Notes under the pieces: model-generated | Seen by the model: the letters and a program-made list of their open reading frames with translations, nothing else | Told to the model about the DNA's origin: nothing | Database searches by the model: none | DNA from: Comamonadaceae bacterium | Lineage (GTDB): Bacteria; Pseudomonadota; Gammaproteobacteria; Burkholderiales; Burkholderiaceae_C | DNA length: 10,853 nucleotides | Direction: 5' to 3' | Assembly: GCA_021286965.1 (NCBI GenBank) | Contig: JAJTBK010000306.1 | Span: 1 to 10,853, forward strand | Translations under genes and position numbers: made by a program | Part shown: one piece after another, positions 1-6,558 of the stretch | How positions within the stretch are numbered: position 1 is the first letter of the stretch | Layout: each line of letters opens with the position of its first letter

Positions 1-514
1 GGCGCAGAAAGGCATCGGGCAGCTCTTTTTCGTTGTTCGAGGTGATGAACACCAGCGGACGGTGTTGGGCCCGCACCATCTCGCGCGTCTCGTAGCAGTA
101 GAACTCCATGCGGTCGAGCTCGCGCAGCAGGTCGTTCGGGAATTCGATGTCGGCCTTGTCGATCTCGTCGATGAGCAGAACCACGGGCTTGTCGTCCGTG
201 AACGCCTGCCACAGCACGCCTTTGACGATGTAGTTCTGGATGTCCTTGACCTTCTCCTCGCCCAGCTGCGAATCGCGCAGGCGGCTGACCGCGTCGTATT
301 CGTACAGGCCCTGCTGCGCCTTGGTGGTGCTCTTGATGTGCCACTGCAAGAGCGGCATACCGAGCGCTTGCGCCACTTCTTCGGCCAGCAAGGTCTTGCC
401 GGTGCCGGGCTCGCCCTTGATCAGCAGCGGGCGCTGCAGCGTGATGGCGGCGTTGACGGCGAGCATCAGGTCCGGCGTGGCGACGTAGTTGTCAGAACCG
501 TGGAATTTCTTCAT
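1..514 (-). CDS. MoxR-family AAA+ ATPase (N-terminal part, runs off the window)
   Basis: The visible 171 residues start with MKKFHGSDNYVATPDLMLAV and form the N-terminal part of a MoxR/CoxD-type AAA+ ATPase. The Walker A is GEPGTGKT (residues 34-41) and the Walker B is VVLLIDEID (111-119). A sensor-1-like FITSNN stretch (156-161) is followed by ELPDAFLR. MoxR ATPases are chaperone-like and typically work with a von Willebrand factor A partner encoded just downstream; here that position lies outside the window. The gene is the last visible member of a minus-strand run with DUF1841, TRIC and the Kef antiporter, 50 bases after DUF1841. No Shine-Dalgarno sequence is seen before the ATG (the upstream stretch is pyrimidine-rich), but the start fits the family N-terminus. 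Family assignment is secure; the substrate is unknown. Confidence 0.93.
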   Translation of the reverse strand, partial: MKKFHGSDNYVATPDLMLAVNAAITLQRPLLIKGEPGTGKTLLAEEVAQALGMPLLQWHIKSTTKAQQGLYEYDAVSRLRDSQLGEEKVKDIQNYIVKGVLWQAFTDDKPVVLLIDEIDKADIEFPNDLLRELDRMEFYCYETREMVRAQHRPLVFITSNNEKELPDAFLR

Positions 515-549
515 GGGACGGGAGAGAAGCTAAGGAAAAAAGGGAATTT

Positions 550-570
550 GATCGCAATCGGATCTCAATC
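550..570. repeat. Tandem 10-base near-repeat between DUF1841 and the MoxR gene
   Basis: Two copies, GATCGCAATC (550-559) and GATCTCAATC (561-570), differ at one position and lie 11 bases apart. The right copy contains the DUF1841 stop codon. The spacing is about one helical turn, so a protein-binding site for the downstream MoxR gene is conceivable, but chance cannot be excluded. Confidence 0.3.
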
Positions 571-999
571 GCGCGTGGCGTGCCGCTGCACGGCGGCGAC
601 GTAGGCCGCGCCGTCGGGCGGGTGGCCCGAGCGCTGGCTGTCGGCCAGCATCTGGCCCAGGCACTCCATGGCCACGTGGTGCGCGGCGTGCAGCGAGGGC
701 CGGCGCCGCGCCAGCAGCTCCACCGCCTGGCGGATGCCGCGCGGCTGGCCGATGCTGCACTGCTCGCTGATCGACAGGTGCATGGACAGGTGCAAAAACG
801 GGTTCGTGCGCTCGGGTTCGAGGTCGTAGTTGCGCGCCACGGCGGCGTCGGCATCGGCCAGCTCGGCGTGGTACTCGGGGTGCTCGGCGATCCACAGGCT
901 GGCCAGCGTCTCGATGGCCTCCATGGGTTGGCCGGCCTGGGTTTTGGCGTGCACGGCGCAGAAGAAGCGCCGCACGTCGGCTTGGGTGGGGTTGAACAT
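565..999 (-). CDS. DUF1841 family protein
   Basis: This is a 144-residue protein of the DUF1841 family, which is common in beta- and gammaproteobacteria and has no established function. The family signature is clear: MFNPTQADVRRFF at the N-terminus, EHPEY (39-43), NPFLHLSMH (66-74) followed by SISEQ, a histidine pair in HAAHHVAMECL (104-114), and PPDGAAYV near the end. It has no signal peptide or membrane segment, so it is probably cytosolic. It starts 28 bases after the TRIC gene on the same strand and is probably co-transcribed with it. No Shine-Dalgarno sequence is visible before the ATG, but the start matches the family N-terminus and the length is typical. Confidence 0.93.
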   Translation of the reverse strand: MFNPTQADVRRFFCAVHAKTQAGQPMEAIETLASLWIAEHPEYHAELADADAAVARNYDLEPERTNPFLHLSMHLSISEQCSIGQPRGIRQAVELLARRRPSLHAAHHVAMECLGQMLADSQRSGHPPDGAAYVAAVQRHATRD

Positions 1000-1027
1000 G
1001 GGGGCAGAGGGTAGCAGGCTCGGGGCG

Positions 1028-1672
1028 TCAAAGTTTCCAGGCCGGCAGTTGCCAGTTCCAGCGCAGGGCGATGAAGCGCAGGCTCACCGTCACCAGCAGG
1101 CAGGCCACCAGCGGCAGCCAGGCGGGGGCATCGAGCTGGCGCAGGCCAACGTCGGCCCAGCCGCCGGCAAAGGCGCACAGGGCGTAGGGGCGGTGGTCGT
1201 GCAGGGCCTGGGGAATGTCGTTGCAGACCACGTCGCGCAGCACGCCGCCGGCGACGGCGGTGGTCACCCCCAGGCAGACGGCGAGCAGCGCCGGCGTGCC
1301 CTGCGCCATCGCCAGGTCGGTGCCGATGGCGGCAAACAGGCCCAGGCCCAGGGTGTCGGGCCAGCGCATCAGGCGTTCGGTGGGGGCGATGTGGCGCGCG
1401 CGCATGAACAGCATGGCGGCCACGCTCAGCGCCATGATGCCCCAGACGTAGTCCACCTGCGCGATCCAGAAAAAGGGCCGGTGGTCGAGCAGCAGGTCGC
1501 GCAGCGTGCCGCCGCCAAAGGCGGTGAGGAAGGCGGCGACGCACACGCCCACGGCATCGAGGCGCTTGCGCGCCGCCACGAGCACGCCCGAGAGCGCAAA
1601 GGCGGCGGTGGCAGCGATCTCGATCGCCAGGCGCAGGCTGGGCAGCCAGCCCGGTTCGTCCAGGGGCATCAT
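1028..1672 (-). CDS. TRIC cation channel family protein (YadS/UPF0126 type)
   Basis: This is a 214-residue integral membrane protein of the prokaryotic TRIC (formerly UPF0126) family, trimeric monovalent-cation channels related to animal TRIC K+ channels. It shows the two-fold repeated architecture of the family, each half carrying a glycine-rich kinked motif: FGGGTLRDLLL (52-62) and AGGVLRDVVCNDIP (141-154). About seven hydrophobic segments are visible. Two ATGs lie at the start. The first (1672-1670) overlaps the TGA stop of the upstream Kef antiporter as ATGA, implying translational coupling; the second is the next codon. DUF1841 follows after 28 bases. The channel role is known for characterised homologues. 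The link to potassium handling here is inferred from the overlap with the antiporter gene. Confidence 0.93.
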   Translation of the reverse strand: MMPLDEPGWLPSLRLAIEIAATAAFALSGVLVAARKRLDAVGVCVAAFLTAFGGGTLRDLLLDHRPFFWIAQVDYVWGIMALSVAAMLFMRARHIAPTERLMRWPDTLGLGLFAAIGTDLAMAQGTPALLAVCLGVTTAVAGGVLRDVVCNDIPQALHDHRPYALCAFAGGWADVGLRQLDAPAWLPLVACLLVTVSLRFIALRWNWQLPAWKL

Positions 1673-3480
1673 GGGGCGGTTTCCTGGCGCTCCTGGCGCT
1701 CCTTGGCCATTTGCTCGACGAGTTGCTGGCGCCCCTGCTTGGCAATCGCCAGCACCACCTCCTTGTTGCGGTGGTGCGGGTACATGCGCTCGATGAGGGC
1801 CAGGTTGTGGGCGCGAAAGCGCGCCGTCACGGCCTGCGCTTCGGCCTCGGCCAGGCCCATGGCCTGCAGCACGGTGCGCGCGCTGCCCAGGCTGGCCTCG
1901 AACAGCTCGCGCTCGATGTGCTGCACGCCCAGGTCGCGCAGCTGGTACCAGTGCGTGTCGTTGCGCGCGCGTGCGACGATGGTCAGCTGCGGGAAATGCT
2001 TGCGCGCCAGCTGCACGATCTTGAGCGACTGCTCGGGCGTATCGACCGCCACCACCAGCACCCGCGCCTGCGCCGCGCCGGCGCTGCGCAGCAGCGCCAG
2101 GCGCGTGGCGTCGCCGTAGTGCACGCGGTAGCCAAAGGTGCGTGCCACTTCGAGCATTTCCACGCTGTGGTCGAGCACCGTGGTCGGCACGCCCTGCGCC
2201 AGCAGCACGCGCGCCACGATCTGGCCGTAGCGGCCAAAGCCGGCGATCAGTACCGGCGCCTGCGGCGGCGGCTCGGGCAGGGGCTGCTCGGCGCCGGCGC
2301 CGTCCAGGTGCGGCAGCCGCCGGCGTTCGAGCAGCGCCAGCAGCAGCGGCGACAGCAGCATCGACAACGCCACCGCCCCGGTCAGCAGCGAGGCCGTGGC
2401 CGGCGCCAGCACCTGCTCGGTGGCAGCGGTCTGGAAGACGACGAAGGCAAATTCCCCGCCCTGCGCCAGGATCAGGGTGAACAGCGGGCGCTCCTGGCGC
2501 GTGATGCCCGCGCCCCAGGCCAGCAGGTACATCACCACCGCTTTGAGGGCGAGAAAGCCCAGCACCAGGGCCGCCATCAGCAGCGGCGCGCGCCAGAGGG
2601 CGCCAAAGTCGATGCTCATGCCCACGGCCATGAAGAACAGGCCCAGCAGCAGGCTCTTGAAGGGCTCGATGTCGCTTTCGAGCTCCTGGCGGAACTCGCT
2701 GTCGGCCAGCAGCACCCCGGCGAGGAAGGCGCCCAGCGCCATCGACAGGCCCAGCGCCAGCATCAGCATCGCCATGCCGACCACCAGCAGCAGCGCGGCG
2801 GCGGTAAAAATCTCGGGCGTGCGGCTTTGTGCAATCCAGCGCAGCAGCGGGCGCAGCAGCCAATGCCCGCCCAGCACCACGGCGCCGACCACGGCCACGG
2901 TCTTGAGCGCCTGCAGCATGGCGTGACCGGCCTCGGGGTGGCTGCCGGCAGCGCCGACGACGCCGCCCAGCAGCGGCAGCAGCGCCAGGATGGGGATGGC
3001 GGCAATGTCCTGGAACAGCAAAATCGAAAACGCCGCCTGCCCGCTGCCCGAGCGCAGCTGGCCGCGCTCCGACAGCACCTGCAGCGCCATCGCCGTGGAC
3101 GACAGCGCCAGCCCGAGCGCACCCACCAGCGCCACGCGCCAGGGCTGGCCCAGCAGCCAGGCGGCGCCTGCCAGCAGCGCCGTGCAGCCCAGCAGCTGCG
3201 CCCCGCCCAGGCCGAGGATGGGGCGGCGCAGGCTCCACAGGCGCTGCGGCTGCAGCTCCAGCCCGACCAGGAACAGCATCAGCACGACGCCGAACTCGGC
3301 AAATTCCAGCGTGCTCTGCACGTCGCGCACCAGCGCCAGGCCCCAGGGACCGATGGCAATGCCCGCCGCCAGGTAGCCGATGATGGCGCTCATGCCCAGC
3401 GCCCGCACCACCGGCACGGCGAGCACGGCCGCCGTCAGATAGACAAAACCAAAAGTCAACCAGGAAGGAGCGTGGGCCAT
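1669..3480 (-). CDS. Glutathione-gated-type K+/H+ antiporter, KefB/KefC family (CPA2)
   Basis: This 603-residue inner-membrane protein belongs to the KefB/KefC family of potassium efflux systems, which release K+ and acidify the cytoplasm when glutathione adducts of electrophiles form. Residues 1-385 are the CPA2 membrane domain, including LLFQDIAAIP (154-163) with the ion-pathway Asp158. The regulatory loop ELESDIEPF (266-274) nearly matches the HALESDIEPF element of E. coli KefC. A proline-rich linker (about 400-408) leads to a KTN/RCK domain with the nucleotide-binding GFGRYG (414-419) and Asp437. By manual alignment Arg524 and Asn559 correspond to KefC Arg516 and Asn551, residues implicated in glutathione binding. 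The ATG at 3480 aligns with the KefC N-terminus, although no Shine-Dalgarno is visible. No KefF/KefG-like ancillary gene is adjacent. I cannot decide between the names kefB and kefC. Confidence 0.93.
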   Translation of the reverse strand: MAHAPSWLTFGFVYLTAAVLAVPVVRALGMSAIIGYLAAGIAIGPWGLALVRDVQSTLEFAEFGVVLMLFLVGLELQPQRLWSLRRPILGLGGAQLLGCTALLAGAAWLLGQPWRVALVGALGLALSSTAMALQVLSERGQLRSGSGQAAFSILLFQDIAAIPILALLPLLGGVVGAAGSHPEAGHAMLQALKTVAVVGAVVLGGHWLLRPLLRWIAQSRTPEIFTAAALLLVVGMAMLMLALGLSMALGAFLAGVLLADSEFRQELESDIEPFKSLLLGLFFMAVGMSIDFGALWRAPLLMAALVLGFLALKAVVMYLLAWGAGITRQERPLFTLILAQGGEFAFVVFQTAATEQVLAPATASLLTGAVALSMLLSPLLLALLERRRLPHLDGAGAEQPLPEPPPQAPVLIAGFGRYGQIVARVLLAQGVPTTVLDHSVEMLEVARTFGYRVHYGDATRLALLRSAGAAQARVLVVAVDTPEQSLKIVQLARKHFPQLTIVARARNDTHWYQLRDLGVQHIERELFEASLGSARTVLQAMGLAEAEAQAVTARFRAHNLALIERMYPHHRNKEVVLAIAKQGRQQLVEQMAKERQERQETAP

Positions 3481-3586
3481 GGGCAAGCAGGAGCAATGCG
3501 GGCGGTAGGGGTGGGAATGGATTGTGGCAGCGCCTTGGGCGCAACGTGCGCAGCCCCCTGGGGGTTGACCGGCGTACTCTGCTTTT

Positions 3587-3602
3587 GATAGCTGCTCGCG
3601 CT
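3587..3602 (+). repeat. Short dispersed repeat, diverged copy
   Basis: GATAGCTGCTCGCGCT here matches 14 of 16 bases of the copy at 8302-8317. It lies in the 192-base region between the divergent antiporter and LysE-type genes. I remember this motif as a frequently dispersed short repeat of Comamonadaceae genomes, but could not search for it. The same intergenic region has a TTGACC (3565-3570), which could be a -35 element for the rightward gene, and a TAATAT (3636-3641) that resembles a -10. The two are too far apart to form one promoter. Confidence 0.5.
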
Positions 3603-3672
3603 GTCCCCGTGCCGCTGTCCGCCATTTTTTGTGCTTAATATGCATACTTTCCAATTGGGGGAGCTTGCTGCC

Positions 3673-4308
3673 ATGGATCTGTCCACCTGGCTGGCGTTTT
3701 TTGCCGCCGCCTGCCTGATCGCCATCTCGCCCGGTTCGGGCGCCGTGCTCAGCATGAGCCATGGCCTGGCCTATGGCGTGCGCGCCGCCAGCGCCACCAT
3801 CCTCGGGCTGCAGCTGGGGCTGTTGACCATTTTGGTGATCGCTGGCGCCGGCCTGGGCTCGCTGCTGCTGGCGTCGGAGACCGGGTTTGCCATCGTCAAG
3901 GTGCTGGGCGCGCTCTACCTCATCTACCTCGGCTGGCAGCAGTGGCGCGCCGATGCCGCCGTACCCCTGGCCGGCGCCGCCGCTGCCACGCCCCTGCCCT
4001 GGCGCCGGCGCTGCCTGACGGGCTTTTTAACCAACGCCACCAACCCCAAGGGCATCATCTTCATGGTGGCGGTGCTGCCACAGTTCATGCAGCCCGGGCG
4101 CGCGCTGTGGCCGCAGCTGCTGGTGATGGGCGCGACCCTGGTGGCGGTTGATGTCTGCGTCATGCACGGCTACGCCGCTGGCGCCAGTGCCCTGCGCCGC
4201 CTGCTGCGCAGCAGCCGTGCGCTGCGGCTGCAAAATCGCCTCTTCGGCGGCCTGCTGATGGCCGTCGGCGCCGGCCTGTTCTTCGTGCGGCGCAGTCCGG
4301 CGGCCTGA
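3673..4308 (+). CDS. LysE/RhtB-family amino-acid exporter
   Basis: This is a 211-residue, roughly six-helix membrane protein of the LysE/RhtB translocator family, which exports amino acids or similar small metabolites across the inner membrane. Visible hallmarks are the N-terminal ISPGSG motif (18-23; many members have SPGP), GALYLIYLGWQQWR (79-92) after the third helix, and TNATNPKGIIFMVAVLPQF (120-138) with the conserved Asn-Pro-Lys. The ATG at 3673 is preceded by GGGGGAG (3657-3663) at a good distance and begins the first helix directly. Upstream in-frame starts at 3631 and 3640 would add a leader the family lacks. The gene is divergent from the Kef antiporter and stands 68 bases ahead of a ParA-type gene on the same strand. 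The exported substrate cannot be told from sequence. Confidence 0.92.
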   Translation: MDLSTWLAFFAAACLIAISPGSGAVLSMSHGLAYGVRAASATILGLQLGLLTILVIAGAGLGSLLLASETGFAIVKVLGALYLIYLGWQQWRADAAVPLAGAAAATPLPWRRRCLTGFLTNATNPKGIIFMVAVLPQFMQPGRALWPQLLVMGATLVAVDVCVMHGYAAGASALRRLLRSSRALRLQNRLFGGLLMAVGAGLFFVRRSPAA

Positions 4309-4326
4309 CCTGGGGGCCTGTCAGGC
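4303..4326 (+). terminator. Hairpin at the end of the LysE-type gene, possible weak terminator
   Basis: GCCTGAC (4303-4309) and GTCAGGC (4320-4326) form a perfect 7-bp stem around a 10-base loop; the left arm contains the stop codon. No T-tract follows, so a classical intrinsic terminator is not supported. The hairpin may only stabilise the transcript end or act with Rho. Confidence 0.3.
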
Positions 4327-4376
4327 GCACGCAGGCTGCAGCGGCTACAAACACCGTTTTCGCAAAGGAGTGCCCC

Positions 4377-4994
4377 ATGCCCGTCGTCGTGGTCGCCCAG
4401 CCCAAGGGCGGCGTCGGAAAATCCACCCTGGCCACGCAGATCGCCGGCTACTGGGCCCACTGCGGCCACGCCGTGCTGCTGGGCGACAGCGACCGCCAGC
4501 AGTCCGCCAGCGGCTGGCTGGCGCAGCGCCCGGCGCACCTGCCGGCCATTGCGCGCTGGGAGCTGCAGCCGGACTTCCTCACCCGCCCACCGGCGGGCGC
4601 CAGCCACGTCGTCATCGACACCCCGGCCGGCGCCCATGGCTGGCGCCTGGGCGATTTGCTGCGCAGCGCCGACAAGCTCATCGTGCCGCTGCAGCCCGGG
4701 CGTTTTGACATGGCGGCCACGCACGGCTTCCTGGCCGAACTGCGCCAGCAGCGCGGCGCGCGCCAGGTGGCCATCGGCCTGGTGGGAATGCGCGTCAACC
4801 CGCGCACCCTGGCAGCGGCGGCGCTGCGGGACTTTGTCGCCGCCACCGGCTTGCCGCTGCTCGCCGGCCTGCGCAGCACGCAAACCTACGTGCGCCTGGC
4901 CGAACAGGGCCGCAGCCTGTTCGACGAGCCCCCGGGCCGCGTCGCCGCTGATGTGGCGCAGTGGCAGGGGCTGCTGCAGTGGCTCGATGCGTGA
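4377..4994 (+). CDS. Orphan ParA-family ATPase
   Basis: This is a 205-residue cytosolic P-loop ATPase of the ParA/MinD superfamily. The deviant Walker A is KGGVGKST (10-17) with the signature lysine Lys10. The switch-I-like LLGDSDRQQSASGW (34-47) follows, then the Walker B VVIDTPAG (78-85) and LIVPLQPGRFD (101-111). It has no N-terminal helix-turn-helix extension, so it resembles the short ParA/VirC1-like forms. There is no ParB gene, no kilA-like partner and no parS-like cluster beside it, so chromosome segregation is not indicated by context. A strong Shine-Dalgarno AAAGGAG (4364-4370) lies 6 bases before the ATG. It ends 5 bases from the convergent stop of lemA. Short orphan ParA-like proteins of this kind are, as I recall, widespread in Burkholderiales; cargo and role are unknown. 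Confidence 0.9.
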   Translation: MPVVVVAQPKGGVGKSTLATQIAGYWAHCGHAVLLGDSDRQQSASGWLAQRPAHLPAIARWELQPDFLTRPPAGASHVVIDTPAGAHGWRLGDLLRSADKLIVPLQPGRFDMAATHGFLAELRQQRGARQVAIGLVGMRVNPRTLAAAALRDFVAATGLPLLAGLRSTQTYVRLAEQGRSLFDEPPGRVAADVAQWQGLLQWLDA

Positions 4995-4999
4995 ATCTG

Positions 5000-5983
5000 T
5001 CAGGCTGGTGCTGCACCCGGCTGGGGTGGCTCGGCACCGGACGCTGCCGGCGTGGGAGCAGCGCTGGTTTTGGGCATTGGAATCCAGGTTTGTGTGCCGA
5101 CCTGGGCGATCTGCAGATCGGAACTGAGTTCGCTAGCTTGCTGCATGGCCTGGATGCGGGCCAGGGTTTCCGGGCCGCAGGGCACGCCGTTGGGCTCGAG
5201 GTAAAAGTATTGGGCTGGCAGCTGTGCCGGGTGCAGGTCGGTGACCGTGGCCTCGGCGGCGGGCATGGGGGCCAGTGGCGCGTTGCTGCGGGCGATGCCG
5301 TCGTTCAGGCGTTCTTGCAGCGCCTGGCCGGCCTTGGCCGTGTGCTGGGCCAGGGATTTGGATGATTGCACCAGGCGATTGCCAGCGCCCGAAAGCAGCT
5401 GCTGCAGGCGCTCGCCATCGTCGGTTTTGAATTCTTTGAGAGTGGTGGGGGCGACACCGGTGTGATCGAACTCCAGATACGGAGCCTCGCCAAAACCCAG
5501 AAAGCGGGCTACGAACACTGTCGGAATACTCAGGCGCGTGGTGTTGTAAATGCGCACGGCTTCGTTATATGACTGGCGGGCGGTTTGAATTTCTGCCTCG
5601 CAGCCTTGGATGCTGTCGATCAGACGGTGATATTGCCCATCGGCCTTGAGTTCCGGAAAGCGATCGGCCATGCCGCGAATATTGGTCAGCAGGGTGCCCG
5701 ATTGCTGATACGCCGCCGTCATCGCACTGGAGCTGTCGTCGGCCGATATTTTCAAGTGGGTGAACTGCTCGGCTTCCTGGTAAGACTTGACGACGTCGAT
5801 CAGCTGGTTGATGAGCGAGAGCTTCTTGCTGATCGCCACCTGGGTATTGGAGGCGCGCTGCTTGATGGTTTGCGCCTGTGCCTGCAAGCCGTTGTAGGCG
5901 CGTAAAGCAATAAATCCGGCCACCGCCAGCAGTGCCAGGGCAAGCCAAAAAATGGTGCTCAGGAAACTCAGAAAACCCTGCAT
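5000..5983 (-). CDS. LemA-family protein with C-terminal GYF_2-like domain
   Basis: This 327-residue protein starts with one hydrophobic helix (about 5-27), as in LemA proteins, whose bulk is a four-helix coiled-coil-like bundle. Typical LemA landmarks are YN (30-31), RFPELKA (108-114), ARQSYNEAVRIYN (135-147) and IPTVFVARFLGF (153-164), spanning about 25-175. After a linker, residues 259-304 run from YFYLEPNGVPCGP to QTWIPM and resemble a GYF_2 domain, with an aromatic start, an N-G-x-x-x-GP turn and a tryptophan end. A Pro/Ala-rich tail closes the protein. LemA function is poorly defined; members sit in cell-envelope contexts. Five counted lines (5461-5760) give about 56% G+C against 73-77% in nearby genes, hinting at a separate origin. 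A GAGAGG Shine-Dalgarno precedes the ATG. Confidence 0.9.
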   Translation of the reverse strand: MQGFLSFLSTIFWLALALLAVAGFIALRAYNGLQAQAQTIKQRASNTQVAISKKLSLINQLIDVVKSYQEAEQFTHLKISADDSSSAMTAAYQQSGTLLTNIRGMADRFPELKADGQYHRLIDSIQGCEAEIQTARQSYNEAVRIYNTTRLSIPTVFVARFLGFGEAPYLEFDHTGVAPTTLKEFKTDDGERLQQLLSGAGNRLVQSSKSLAQHTAKAGQALQERLNDGIARSNAPLAPMPAAEATVTDLHPAQLPAQYFYLEPNGVPCGPETLARIQAMQQASELSSDLQIAQVGTQTWIPMPKTSAAPTPAASGAEPPQPGAAPA

Positions 5984-6044
5984 ATCAACGCCTCTCTTTC
6001 CTACCAGTGATGTGAATGGAAGCGCAGATTATGCAAGGGGCATC

Positions 6045-6536
6045 TCAGGCCGCCGCCGCCGGTATGTCGGCCGCCCCGCCAAAGCCGTTTTGCCGCCAGG
6101 CTTCAAACACGGTGACGGCGACGGCGTTGGACAGGTTCAGGCTGCGCTGCTCGGGCCGCATCGGCAGGCGCAGGCGCTGGGCGGGGGCGAAGGTTTCGCG
6201 CAGCGCGGGGGCCAGGCCGCGCGATTCGGCGCCAAAGACGAAGTAGTCGCCGGGCGCAAAGCGTTGGTCATAGACCGAGCCTGAGCCGCGCGTGGTCATG
6301 GCGAACAGGCGCGCCGGGTCGGGCTGCTGCTGCGCTAGGAAGGCGGCCCAGTCGGCGTGGCGCTGCACCGGAGCGTACTCGTGATAGTCGAGCCCGGCGC
6401 GGCGCATGAGCCGATCCTCCATGGAAAAGCCCAGTGGCTCGATCAGGTGCAGGCGGCAGCCGGTGTTGGCGGCCAGGCGGATGATGTTGCCGGTGTTCGG
6501 CGGGATTTCGGGCTCGACCAGGACGATATGGAACAT
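6045..6536 (-). CDS. trmL: tRNA (cytidine/uridine(34)-2'-O)-methyltransferase TrmL
   Basis: This 163-residue enzyme of the SPOUT (trefoil-knot) superfamily transfers a methyl group from SAM to the 2'-hydroxyl of the wobble nucleotide 34 in tRNA-Leu isoacceptors, as established for E. coli TrmL. The motifs are very clear: EPEIPPNTGNIIRLAANTG (8-26), RRAGLDYHEY (45-54), FGAESRGL (101-108), and the knot LPMRPEQRSLNLSNAVAV (124-141). The chosen start gives MFHIVLVEPEIPPNTGN, matching the family. An alternative ATG seven codons upstream (6557-6555) sits one base after the comF stop (TGAAATG) and could be used by translational coupling; neither has a good Shine-Dalgarno. It is part of the comF-trmL(-lemA) minus-strand group. 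Confidence 0.95.
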   Translation of the reverse strand: MFHIVLVEPEIPPNTGNIIRLAANTGCRLHLIEPLGFSMEDRLMRRAGLDYHEYAPVQRHADWAAFLAQQQPDPARLFAMTTRGSGSVYDQRFAPGDYFVFGAESRGLAPALRETFAPAQRLRLPMRPEQRSLNLSNAVAVTVFEAWRQNGFGGAADIPAAAA

Positions 6537-6558
6537 GGCGCGTATTTTCGTTGCCATT

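Noticed and set aside
1711..3588. Long open frame on the plus strand opposite the Kef antiporter, rich in Gln, His, Arg and Ala
   Set aside because: It is an antisense shadow of a well-conserved gene; GC-rich codon bias removes stops in this frame and the translation shows no family motif.
1028..3625. A single very long minus-strand frame that could suggest an antiporter-TRIC fusion protein
   Set aside because: Over 1669-3480 the frame differs from that of the antiporter and translates to Ala/Arg-rich noise; the two genes are separate and overlap by four bases.
4377..4994. Plasmid or integrated-element partition locus suggested by the ParA-type gene
   Set aside because: No ParB, replication gene, iteron set, integrase or repeat border is present and the flanks are ordinary chromosomal genes.
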